Position numbers and translations under genes: made by a program. Source: Unio delphinus (Eukaryota; Mollusca; Bivalvia; Unionida; Unionidae). Taken from it: a stretch of DNA of 64,000 bases. Under the pieces are notes generated by a model, which did no database searches, was not told the origin of the DNA, and saw only the letters and a list, made by a program, of their open reading frames with translations. How positions within the stretch are numbered: the first letter of the stretch is position 1; every line of letters begins with the position of its first letter. The DNA lies in contig JAQISU010000192.1 in the NCBI GenBank assembly GCA_029339505.1, positions 1,535,001 to 1,599,000 on the forward strand, in the 5' to 3' direction. Positions 11,191 to 22,691 of the stretch are shown piece by piece.

Positions 11191-13695
11191 TAGGAGCACC
11201 CTTAATGATATTACAAAATCCGAATGAAGCACATGATATCCGTCTAAATCAGGAAACCTTGACATATGAGCTTTAGTTCTATCGTTAAATTTATTCGGGA
11301 ATGAGGCATGTAAAATTATATAAATTTATTCATAAGCATTGCACATATTGCTGCTTTGAAAACACGTCATGAATTATACGAAATTTAAGTTAACAATGAA
11401 ATTCGTTTCGTAAATAGCTACTTTACTTATGTCTTTAATGTTCTACAAATATTTCTACAAGATTTGGAGAATTAGGTGAAAATAAATAATTGGATCTACT
11501 TTTAATAATTTTAATAAGTTAGACTGATAAGATAAGATTTTACAAGCGCCAAGAACATTGAATATAAAAATTGTTTTTGAATCAGAGCCGCACGGAGGCC
11601 GAGATACCTGAGCAAGTTGTTCGCCTTCCCCCCTGGGGGGGGGGACCCAAACGCAGTCACACACTGAAAATTCTGCCATCCGAAAGCTTGCGGGTTTTTT
11701 TTGTTTTTGTTTTATTTTGTGTTTTAAAAAAGAGAACTAGTTATAGCATGCAGTACAGCACGAAGTAACTAATGACAATGTGAGACAGGAAAGAAACAAA
11801 AAGGATAGTGGGATGACGGGTTGACTCATCCTGCTGTATAATTTATACCGGTAATGCGACTCACTTGACTGACGTGAGCTTTATATGACGTCGTCAGTTC
11901 GTCACTTTCTCTCGGTCTGAAATGTCAGTCGTCAGGCATATACTTTGCATGAAAAGGATCTGTGAGCAGTAATCTGTCAATGTCTTCCAAAATTGAACAT
12001 AATTCACGTGTACCGTATTAAAAAACGGAAATATGGTAATACTGCTCATAAATGAGTGCATTGTTTGAAGATTCGACAGTACTACACTAGTACTCAACAA
12101 GTACTGCAATTCAGTACGTTACTTTTCCAGTTAGAAGATATACCCTTGAATTCGTCAAAGCAATGCATAGTACGTGGAAAGAATTGAAATTAAACGCACA
12201 TATCCATCAGGTGCGTCAAAGCTAATCATCAACAAAGCAAAAATTGCAGATCTGTAATTAGATGTTGGAATTACGACGACTCCCAAGACCTCAGATGCCC
12301 CAGTAGTTCATCAACTCAGAAGGAAAAAGACCCTGACATCCAATATTTTGTTTCAGCAGCTAATGAGAGTTTATGAGTTGATGCCACTTGTCATGACTTA
12401 GGAAGTTCATCAAAGAGCCAAAGTGCATATGCATCTGTTACTGGTAGCAGTGCTGACAGTGACAGTGCACCAGCAAGTTTTGAGAACAGTCAAAATCACT
12501 GAGTTTTGTAAGAGTGATAATACGTCTGCAAGGCCAACTGGAACATTTTTGTTGCAGCCATTTGACATTGAGGAATTTGAAACTGAAACATTCGTACCAA
12601 CTCTGCTGAAACATTTTGTCAAATCTGGTCACATTTCCTTTCTACTGGAGCTGCCAAAAGATATTGAAAATCACATATTTCCAATGTCTGTTTTGAAAGG
12701 TAAAATACCAAATGGGGAACCATTTTGGCGATATTGTCTTGTATTTAGCGGAGGAAAGATGGCAGTACTTTGTTTACCATATCGAATATGTTCACCTGAA
12801 AGTCAAGTCAGGTTCAACACTTGACTTCATCCCGTGCAATGACGGAAGGATGGAGACCTGGAAAGAAATGGAAGAATCTAATCAATCGTATTCCTGAGCA
12901 TGAGCATTCAAAAGACCGTAAACAGTTCTTTATTTAGTGGCGTGAATTAGACGTTCGAGTGACGAATGAATGGTCAATTGAATATTTCTGGATCTCCAAA
13001 TCCTCACCGAAGCAACTACATTTAGAAAATGTTTAGAACGAATCTTGTGTGTGGTTCTGTTTCTTGGTGTACGTGGCCTGGCTTTTCGCGGAAAATCCGA
13101 CATAGATTGGAGATCCTCATAATGGAAATTTCTTAGGAGTGCTAGAAATGATTTCGTATTATGATCTAATTCTCAAGGAACATGTTATGAATGCTAAACG
13201 GTCACAGGAAAGGGTCAAAGGCTTCAAGCGCACTATCTCTCAAATCGTTCTCAAAATGAATTCATTGGACTTAGTGCTGCTGAAGTTCGGAGATGAATTG
13301 TAGAAGAGTGTGAATCTGCAAAGTATTCCTCAATTATGGTTGATGCCACCCTTGATGTGAGTCATACTGAATAAACTACTTTTGTTATACGATACGTACA
13401 TGAAGAACTTTGCAAGTTTTCCGTCGAGAAGTGGCTTTTAATCTTTGCAGACTTTGCAACAACAACAAAAACTGGATCTGATATTGCCAGATTAGCCCTG
13501 GAGACTTTGGAAACGTTGAAAATCCGATTTGAGAAATGCCGTGGCCAAAGCTGACAGGTCAACAAAGTAGAAAGGTGTTCAAGTAATTTTTATCAAGAAA
13601 ACCCATTTTATTAATTCTCACCATGTGGCTGTCATTCATTTAATTTGTGTGGATTGAAAGCTGCCTCACGCTGCACAGATGCTGAGACCTTCTTT

Positions 13696-13705
13696 AGAAT
13701 TGTTC
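13696..13705. repeat. Target-site duplication, left copy
   Basis: AGAATTGTTC, identical to 14393-14402. It lies within the transposase coding relic, ending at the junction with the inserted LINE piece. Confidence 0.85.
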
Positions 13706-14392
13706 TCCTGTATAAGCGTAAAGGGACATGCCTGGCCTGCAACAACCTCCGAGGTATATACTTTTTTACTCTCAATTGAAGGAAAAAGTCTCACCAGAAT
13801 CTTACATGAACTGCCTTACTATACACCTTGACCAGGGACTACTGCTAGATAGGCAGAGCGGATTCCGAAAAGAACGTGGGACCATCGACATAGTGTTCTC
13901 TGCGAGGCAGCTACAAGAGAAATGTCAAGAGAAAAACCTAACTTGTATCCATCTGCGTCGACTTGAAAAACGCCTTTGATACTGTCAGCAGAGAAGGCTT
14001 GTGGAAGGTAATGGCCACTTACGGATGTCCAATAACACGTATATCCATGGTGCATCATTTTCACGATGGCATGCAGACATTAATCCAGGACAATGACGAA
14101 ACGTCAAAGCCTTTCTCAGTAACAAATGACGTAAAGCAAGGTTGTGTTCTGGCAAACCGCAAGCGATTGAGTAACTTGGCGTTCGTCTGTGCACAAAGGC
14201 TTTAAGTTGTGTGAATCTAGCAGGACAGCAGCTGCAGAACTGAAGAGACACGCATCCACTGTCCCTTATGCAAACAAACAATCCGTGCAAGGGTTGGCCT
14301 GTTCAGTCACCAGCGCACACACAGAGCAGAAGCAGCCCCTTCAGCCCTCGGATAACTAGAAAAGTCCTTGTCGAATCGACGGAAGAACAACA
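13706..14392 (+). mobile_element. 5'-truncated, internally deleted non-LTR retrotransposon inside the hAT
   Basis: The fragment starts within a reverse transcriptase domain: LYKRKG, CNNLRGIYFF, then SGFRKERGTIDIVFSARQLQ. After a frameshift come VDLKNAFDTVSREGLWKVMA and NDVKQGCVLA (motif B). The sequence then jumps to a C-terminal C2H2 zinc finger, HCPLCKQTIRARVGLFSHQR at about 14251-14310. RT motif C (YADD) and the thumb are absent, so an internal deletion is visible. The 3' end carries GTCCTTGTCGAATCGACGGA and a short ACAACA tail. Perfect 10-bp duplications flank it. I do not assign the clade; the C-terminal zinc finger and RT motif style are common in invertebrate LINEs with an APE-type or similar endonuclease. 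Confidence 0.85.
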
Positions 14393-14402
14393 AGAATTGT
14401 TC
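14393..14402. repeat. Target-site duplication, right copy
   Basis: AGAATTGTTC, matching 13696-13705 exactly. Immediately after it the hAT reading frame resumes with AAACTGTGTATACCGTCTTC. Confidence 0.85.
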
Positions 14403-15570
14403 AAACTGTGTATACCGTCTTCTCTGCTAGTCCACAACGCTGGGAAATATTACAAAAGAATCTGCATGGTTGAGAGATTTGAAAGCATTCGCCCCTTTCC
14501 TAATCACTTGTGTTATATCATTGCCTCTTTGGAAGAAGTTCAGAGCTTGAATCTGACTTCAAATAACACAAACTGATGTAAAAGGTCCAATAAAATATAT
14601 GAACTCCTTCAAATGGGTGCTCATTGTAGGCATTTGGATGAAAGTCCTCACCAGAATTGATCACTGCAACCAGGTCATTCAGGCAACAAAGGCAACTATT
14701 GATGCTGAGGTGAAAAATATTGAGGCCTTAAACAGTCATCTCAAATTTGCTCGGGATGACTGAACGAAGCCTAAACAGTAGCAATGTCTGCGAAAATCAG
14801 TTTTGAATTTCCAATCCATCGGAAAGTGAAGCCTAAACATGTTGCTGGAGAACAAGTTGAAGGCGATGAACATATTACAGATTCAACGAAAATGGGATCA
14901 GAAGACGAGGCAACTTTTCGGAGAACTGTTTTTAATGTCATATAATTGATTCAGTTATTAGTGAACATACACTTCGTTTCACAAAGCCATTCAAAATATC
15001 TTGGCTAGATTCTCTTTCTTGTGGAAGTATCAAAAACAGTCTTAAGATGGAATTACGAGTGTTTGTTCTGATTTTCTAAAAAATAAATATTCTTGTGACG
15101 TAACTGAAACTCAAATGTCTGAAGAATTGCTTCATTTGAAACAAATTCATGCAGCACAGTTTGGTGAGGAACCTTTCTCCATTTGACTTGTTGAACAAGA
15201 TTTCAGAACTGAAGCTTGGTGAATTCTTCAGAAATAGTGATAGCCCTGCTTAGTTTCTTTTCAATACCAGTAATAGTTGCCTCAAGTGAGCATTCTTTCA
15301 GTAAATAGAAACTCATTAAGAATTTCTTACACTCAGCTATGGAACAAGAACAAACTAGTGATCTTGCTATTTTGAGTATTGAGTGGGAATTGGCGCGAAA
15401 ACTTGATTTCCATGATGTCATTGGGGAATTTTCAAAACCAAGTGCACGAAAAATGACCTTGTAACAAAAGAATGATGGACTTCTTATAATCGGCTATATT
15501 TTTTATTTATTCGCTTTTTTTTCGGGGTGGAGGCAAGGGGAATAGCCAAAAATCTGAATGATGCTCAAGG

Positions 15571-15594
15571 CCACAAATATTCTGCACGGCCCTG
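15571..15594 (-). repeat. Right terminal inverted repeat of the hAT element
   Basis: The outermost bases read CAGGGCCGTGCAGAATATTT inward from the end on the minus strand. The CAGGG start is typical of hAT termini. It sits 107 bp after the transposase stop codon. Confidence 0.6.
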
Positions 15595-15750
15595 CTTTGG
15601 ATTAATCGAAATTTTGAACTTGTACTCTCGAAATCATGTATATTCTTTTTTGACTGCGTATAAAGCTCACCCAAATGCGTAAAACATAAACCCAGTTCTC
15701 TCGTCGCATATGTTGAGCCAGCAATATCATGCCATATGGTCTAAGCTGAA

Positions 15751-15846
15751 TGTATGTATGTACGTATGTACGTACGTATGTATGTATGTATGCATGTATG
15801 TATGTATGTATGTATGTATGTATGTATGTATGTATGTGTGTGTGTG

Positions 15847-15878
<32 letters not shown>

Positions 15879-15895
15879 TGCGCGCGCGTGCGTGT
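15751..15895. repeat. Compound microsatellite (TGTA)n(GT)n(GTGC)n
   Basis: TGTA/CGTA tetranucleotides grade into GT dinucleotides and then GTGC and GC units. All frames are open across it, so the apparent reading frames here are artefacts. Confidence 0.97.
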
Positions 15896-17537
15896 TGAAG
15901 ACATACATCTGCATACTATTCACATTGTTACCTCCCTTGGATACGTTGATGCAACAACGCTAAAACTTAGTTTCATAATGGCATCCTGAGATATCTGTGC
16001 TTGTATAACATCATCACACTCAGTTTTAACTGTGAACGTGCTATGATTTTATATTTGCAAAGATTTCAATGCAAAAAAAAAGATTGTGCCACATAGACTG
16101 GAGGAAAAAGTCTGAAATCATTTACTTGAAGTGATAGAGCAGAATTCTGATTTGACAGACGTCACAATATAATCATGACGTCACAGTGAAGCCCATCTAT
16201 TTCGTCATCAATAGCTTGACTTCGATTGCTTTTAATTCTTGATTACACTCAGTGATGAGAGGTAAGAGAAGATACAGTCAACCTGACTGTGTGTACTAAT
16301 GCGCCGAGACGATGTACTATGGATAACACAAAGGTCAAAATTGCCTTACGGCAACGACGCATTGTAAAGGGGAAGAAATGTACAGAGCATGTTTCTGAGA
16401 GCTCGAAACAATGTATGCATTACATCATGGCTCGATTGATATGACGTCAATTATTTGGTGTATCGAAACGCTATGAACATCGAGACACAGAATACAAACT
16501 AAAATGTTGGCGACATTTATCTCATGTGAAAAAGAATAATTATTGCCAAAAATGGCCACTCACATGCATGAAGTTATCTTTAGTATTTATCATATGCAAA
16601 TTTTATAAATCTTTAATTAATCAATCAGCTATTATTTTATGGAGAGATGTTTTTAAAGAACTTTTAAAAAGCGTAGTTTTTTTTAAAAGTATTTCGGAAA
16701 GTTTTATTTCCTCTTCGTATTAAGATTTTTTAATTATTAATTTTATATTTAAAACATTTTTATAATTAATTTATTTTTGTGACTATTTTAAAACATGTTA
16801 GTGTTATAAGTAATTTTAATATGGACGTAAAATCATCGTTATAAATAAAATTCATTATTTAAAAAATTTGCTAAATTAATAAATAATCAAGCTAACACAG
16901 CCATCATCAATTGATCTCTCTCACTTTATGTTTGTCCTTCATTCTCATTATCTTTTAGCCTGCCGTTTCTTCTCCACTCGTACGTAATTTGTCTTTCTCT
17001 TTCAGCTAGAAATAATATTTGAACGCTTTCAACAATTAAATTAATTTACAAAATAAACGAATATGTGTAGTGATGTCAAAGTCATTGTGCTAAAATAAGA
17101 ATCACTTTCCAGTCTTTAGTATCAACTATAAACGAAAATTTAATTAGAAAGGCTATTTTTTTTAATTTTTAACAAGATACACAAATTATTTCCGAGCCAG
17201 CAAAAAGACTACGTGACCTGTGTTGCGTGTGCCTCGGTCTGATATTATTAGTGTCAGTAGCAATTACGTTTGCTTCGTCTATTTTCAGTATACCCTGATT
17301 CATAAACGAAGTGGAGTATTGTGGACACTCCACAGTCAAAAAATGTCATATCTTATCTGTATCCGAATCGTCAGGTAGACGTCGTTTAAAGGTTTCCTTA
17401 GAATCTCTTACAATCTATTGGATTTACATTTTGAACATATTTTTATATGCTCCCCGATTCAATAATACATTTTGAAAAAAATTTAAAGATAAAAGTGTAC
17501 CATTCATCTGTCCTGCAGATAACGCTCAAGATAACGC
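15896..17537. other. AT-rich interval, no gene recognised
   Basis: Very AT-rich at 16520-16900, with homopolymer A/T runs. No domain or tandem array is recognised. Confidence 0.55.
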
Positions 17538-17632
17538 ATGTATGTATGTATGTATGTATGTATGTATGTATGTATGTATGTATGTATGTATGTATGTATG
17601 TATGTATGTATGTATGTATGTATGTATGTATA
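17538..17632. repeat. (TATG)n microsatellite
   Basis: About 24 TATG units. The SINE starting at 17633 inserted into it: the array motif reappears for 11 bases on the far side of the SINE. Confidence 0.97.
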
Positions 17633-17961
17633 AACCGCTTCGGTGGCCTAGTGGTTAGAGCGTCCGCCCTGGAAGCGGGAGGTCGTCGGTTCGATCCCCG
17701 GCCGAGTCATACCAAAGGCTTACAAAAATGGTACTAACAGCTGCCTCGCTTGACGCTCAGCATAAAGAGGTTAGTGTTAGGACTGGTCGGCCCGGTGTCA
17801 GGATAATGTGACTGGGTGAGACATCATGCTACATGTCTGCGGCATGATGTCTCAGTGCTAGACATCACTATAAACTGCCTCACTGCAGACATCGTAGCGA
17901 TATAACTGAAAAATTGTTAAAGCTACGTTAAAAATCCTAATCAAACAAACAAACAAACAAA
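17633..17961 (+). mobile_element. tRNA-derived SINE, family 1, copy B (best preserved)
   Basis: An intact RNA polymerase III promoter is visible: A box TGGCCTAGTGGTTAGAGCG at 17644-17662 and B box GGTTCGATCCC at 17688-17698. The body carries AACAGCTGCCTCGCTTGACG, GTTAGTGTTAGGACTGGTCG, TGTCTGCGGCATGATG and GTTAAAGCTACGTTAAAAAT. It ends in CCTAATCAAACAAACAAACA, a (CAAA)n tail. TGTATGTATA lies on both sides (17623-17632 and 17962-17971), so the target was the TATG array. SINEs of this kind are transcribed by Pol III and mobilised by a partner LINE. The partner is not identified, because neither LINE in this window shares its tail. Confidence 0.95.
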
Positions 17962-17971
17962 TGTATGTATA

Positions 17972-18239
17972 ATAAGAATCTTTTACCGTATATAACATAT
18001 TATACTGTACGGTAGTTTGTAATTTATGTGATATATATGCGCAGAGATTACCGTAAACCAAATTCGCGTTAAAAACGAATTTTCCCCTTGAGACTTTGTC
18101 TTTAATGAAAATATCCGCTGTATGTGAAGACAGCTAGATGTACGAAGTTGTTGCGTGACCTGGTTTGTTGATGTAAGTATTATGCAGTGGTATTTCGTCG
18201 TTGTTGATGAAATCTAGTTGTGAAATAGTTTTCTCATTT
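17972..18239. other. Spacer between SINE and minisatellite
   Basis: Unique sequence; nothing recognised. Confidence 0.5.
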
Positions 18240-18705
18240 GTCTGATGTCCAGAGGTACTGATTGCGTCTACTCATTTTAGTGTCATCTAAAGGTACTGAT
18301 TGCGTCTACTCATTTTAGTGTCCTCTAAAGGTACTGATTGTGTCTACTCGTTTGGTGTCCTCTAAAGGTACTGATTGCGTCTACTCATTTGGTGTCCTCT
18401 AAAGGTACTGATTGCGTCTACTCATTTGGTGTCCTCTAAAGGTACTGATTGCGTCTACTCATTTGGTGTCCTCTAAAGGTACTGATTGCGTCTACTCATT
18501 TGGTATCCTCTAAACGTACTGTTTGCATCTACTCATTTGGTGTCCTCTAAAGGTACTGATTGAGTCTAATCATTGAATGTCTTCCAAAGCTGCTAATTGC
18601 GTCTACTCATTTGGGTGTCCTTCAAAGGAACCCATTGTGTCTACTCATTAACGTTGTCCTCCAAAGGTACTGACTGCGTCTACTCCTTTGGCTATCCTAC
18701 AAAGG
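18240..18705. repeat. 37-bp minisatellite, about 12-13 copies
   Basis: AAAGGTACTGATTGCGTCTA followed by CTCATTTGGTGTCCTCT recurs at 37-bp steps (for example 18364 and 18401). The first two units are 39 bp because of ATTTTAG. The central units are almost identical while both edges are diverged, the usual pattern of unequal exchange homogenising the middle of an array. Confidence 0.95.
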
Positions 18706-18820
18706 TATCGGCGCCATCTAATCTGAATGGTATTTTATTTCAAACATACTTTTTGGCATATCAATGAAGCTATTGGAATTGGTTACTAACTCATCCATCG
18801 TATGCACAGTAGTTATTGTA

Positions 18821-18824
<4 letters not shown>

Positions 18825-18879
<55 letters not shown>
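18825..18879. repeat. (GA)n microsatellite
   Basis: A pure GA run of about 55 bp on the + strand. Confidence 0.97.
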
Positions 18880-18881
<2 letters not shown>

Positions 18882-19589
18882 CTCTTTACAAACATCCACA
18901 ACCATTACTTTGACTTCCCACTAACCATCCAGTCGCTATTTTTCTTTCTTTCTATCTGCCAATGAATGAATCAATCAATTTATCAGTCAATTAATATATT
19001 ATGCCTGTCGATCTGTCGCGTGATGTGCGGTATTATTTAGTGTTCGTGTCCCAGTCTAACTGTCTGTTTGTTCATCTGCTTTTGCTCCTCTTTTCTGAAA
19101 CCTCTTTCCATCTTTATCAGCTCCTCTTTGGAGAGGACTATTTAAGCTCTATGTATCCGGGATTAAAATATTCAGAGTCATTTCAAGCCTGCTGATCATC
19201 AGCTTATATATTTTGTCAATACATGGGGTTTTATTATAGAGTAATGTACATAAGGACCGTTTCGAACTCAACAATGAATAAGAATTGTACAATAGCTCTT
19301 TATTCATGCGACATATGGCCCAGGCTTTTACGATCTGGCATTGAATAACTTTCAATAGACAACAATGCACGACTTCAACAATGATATAAATATTACATTT
19401 CCTTCTTTATATAAAGCTTAGAAATGTATCAAAGTATAGATCTCGGGTTGGTATTAAATACAAAGAAACGATGTGGAATTACACTAAACGAGTTTCAACT
19501 TCTCTGGGGACCAAAGGATTATTGTCTACAGCTGCTGTTATGTTATTATCTGTGCATATGTAGAAATCAAACTCCGATTTACTAAAGGT

Positions 19590-20006
19590 AATATGTATAG
19601 ACAGACTGGTTAACATTAATCTGTATGAACAGACTGGTTAAAGGTAATCTGCCTGTACAGACTGGTTAACAGTAATCTGTATGGACAGACTGGTTAAAGG
19701 TAATCTGCCTGTACAGACTAGTTAAAGGTAATCTGTATAGACAGACTGGTTAACAGTAATCTGTATGTACAGACTGGTTAAAGGTAATCTGCCTGTACAG
19801 ACTGGTTAACAGTAATCTGTAAGGACAGACTGGTTAAAGGTAATCTGCCTGTACAGACTAGTTAAAGGTAATCTGTATAGACAGACTGGTTAACAGTAAT
19901 CTGTATGTACAGACTGGTTAAAGGTAATCTGCCTGTACAGACTGGTTAACAGTAATCTGTAAGGACAGACTGGTTAAAGGTAATCTGCCTGTACAGACTG
20001 GTTAGA
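19590..20006. repeat. 28-bp minisatellite with 5-unit (140-bp) higher-order repeat
   Basis: The unit consists of CAGACTGGTTAAAGGTAATC plus TGTATGGA/TGCCTGTA variants. Variant units recur in fixed order: the diagnostic GACTAGTT appears at 19716 and again at 19856, exactly 140 bp (5 x 28) apart, with the intervening variants in the same order. This indicates amplification of a five-unit block. Confidence 0.93.
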
Positions 20007-20660
20007 CAGGCTCACCAGTTAATATGTACTTTTCAGATAGTGACGTATGTGAGGTGAAGTTGTTTGCATTTGTAATATGCACAATGGAGATAATGTTGGC
20101 ATATCTTAATGCTACTTTGATGTAATGTGTCTGATATTTCTTTGGATACTGCCCTTGTGGGAATTGTAAATGATCTAAGCGCATGGTATAACAAAATGGA
20201 TGCTCCCATGTGCTTGAAAAATTAGCCAGAATTAATCAAAAGTACACTAACTTTAGCAGTTATTAAACTAGGGAAAACGAATTTTGCTGAAGTAGGCAAT
20301 AGCAGCTTCTGAAAGTGCAATGAACAAATTACAAAATATCTTAAAAGTAAAAAAAAGTTATCGTACAATATTTCTACAATTTACCTCTGAAGTCCAGGGA
20401 GTGAAAATGACCATGCGGAGCTAGCAGTTTGTTTACATGAGCACATCTTATGTTAGCCCAAGCTGTATACTCTAGAACCTAAAGTACACCCATCAATCAT
20501 ACATCAAAATAAAGGGAATTGAAAGTTCTTCTCCCAACACCTAAGATATACGAAGTCTTTATTATATTGCCAGTATAACCAGTGAAGAAATCCCAGAAAA
20601 TTATTTTTCTTTAAAATTCTAACCCTATGCAAAGTACGAAACTGTAGAGCGCAACCTTGA
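20007..20660. other. Unique segment splitting the 28-bp array
   Basis: About 650 bp of non-repetitive sequence separates two blocks of the same 28-bp repeat. No transposon ends were identified at its borders. It could be an insertion or the original spacer between two arrays. Confidence 0.5.
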
Positions 20661-21200
20661 CAGTTATCTGTATGGACAGACTGGTTAAAGGTAATCTGCA
20701 TATACAGACTGGTTAACAGTAATCTGTATGGACAGACTGGTTAAATGTAATCAGCCTGTACAAACTGGTTAACAGTTATCTGTATGGACAGACTGGTTAA
20801 AGGTAATCTGCATATACAGACTGGTTAACAGTAATCTGTATGGACAGACTGGTTAAATGTAATCTGTAAAGACAGAATGATTAACATTAATCTGTATGGA
20901 CAGACTGGTTAACGGTAATAGGTAGATACATACTGGTTCAAGGTAGTCTGTACAGACCGACTAATTAAAGGTAGTCTGTAAAGACAGACTGTTTAAAACC
21001 AATATGTATAGACAGATTGGTATAGGGTAATCTGTATAGACGGACTGGTTAAAGACAATCTGTATAGATGGACTGGTATAAGGCAATCTGTATTGACGGA
21101 CTGGTTAAAGACAATCTTGTTAGAAACAATCTGTATAGACAGACATGTTAATGATATTTGTATAGACATATTATTTAAAGGGGTCTGTACAGACAGACTG
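20661..21200. repeat. 28-bp minisatellite, second block, with 4-unit (112-bp) higher-order repeat
   Basis: It has the same basic unit as the block at 19590. CAGTTATCTGTATGGACAGA starts at 20661 and 20773, 112 bp (4 x 28) apart, with matching intermediate variants. After about 20900 the units become diverged and irregular. Confidence 0.9.

Positions 21201-22691
<1,491 letters not shown>

Larger units (their letters stand above)
12190..15464 (+). pseudogene. Broken ZMYM1-like / DUF4371 hAT transposase
   Basis: Pieces of one protein family appear in the right order across several frames. In the TTF-type zinc-finger region near 12560-12800 there is LPKDIENHIFPMSVLKG, then KIPNGEPFWRYCLVFSGG. At 12839-12937 NRIPEHEHSKDRKQFF is seen, then LGVRGLAFRGKSDIDW near 13060-13110. 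The DUF4371 (RNase H-like) core near 13300-13705 has SAKYSSIMVDATLDVSHTE, RYVHEELCKFSVEKW and CRGQS. FSASPQRWEILQKN follows at about 14418-14460, and the hAT C-terminal dimerisation region at 15238-15464 has IPVIVASSEHSFSK and SDLAILSIEWELARKLDF, ending in RKMTL and a TAA stop at 15462-15464. In-frame stops and frameshifts occur throughout, and a LINE fragment interrupts it at 13706-14392. It cannot make a functional protein. Intact relatives cut and paste DNA; domesticated relatives (ZMYM1, THAP-linked genes) are nuclear. The N-terminus is uncertain. Confidence 0.88.
11583..15594 (+). mobile_element. Degenerate hAT-superfamily DNA transposon (nested insertion inside)
   Basis: The right end reads ...CACAAATATTCTGCACGGCCCTG, closing at 15594, which is CAGGGCCGTGCAGAATATTT on the opposite strand, a hAT-type terminus. 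The best left partner is CAGAGCCGCACGGA at 11583, about 10 of 14 positions alike. The 8 bases outside the ends are TTTTGAAT (11575-11582) and CTTTGGAT (15595-15602), 6 of 8 identical with both differences transitions, which fits a decayed 8-bp hAT duplication. The interior encodes the ZMYM1-like transposase relic. Without the nested LINE piece and its duplicated copy (697 bp) the element would be about 3.3 kb. The right end is secure; the left end is inferred. Confidence 0.65.

Noticed and set aside
15602..15989. Overlapping frames rich in Tyr-Val-Cys-Met or Thr-His-Ile in several phases
   Set aside because: They are translations of the TGTA/GT microsatellite; all phases are open because the repeat contains no stop codon.
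17644..17715. A functional tRNA gene
   Set aside because: A and B boxes are good, but the sequence continues into a SINE body with a CAAA tail and insertion duplication, and no clean cloverleaf acceptor stem could be paired.
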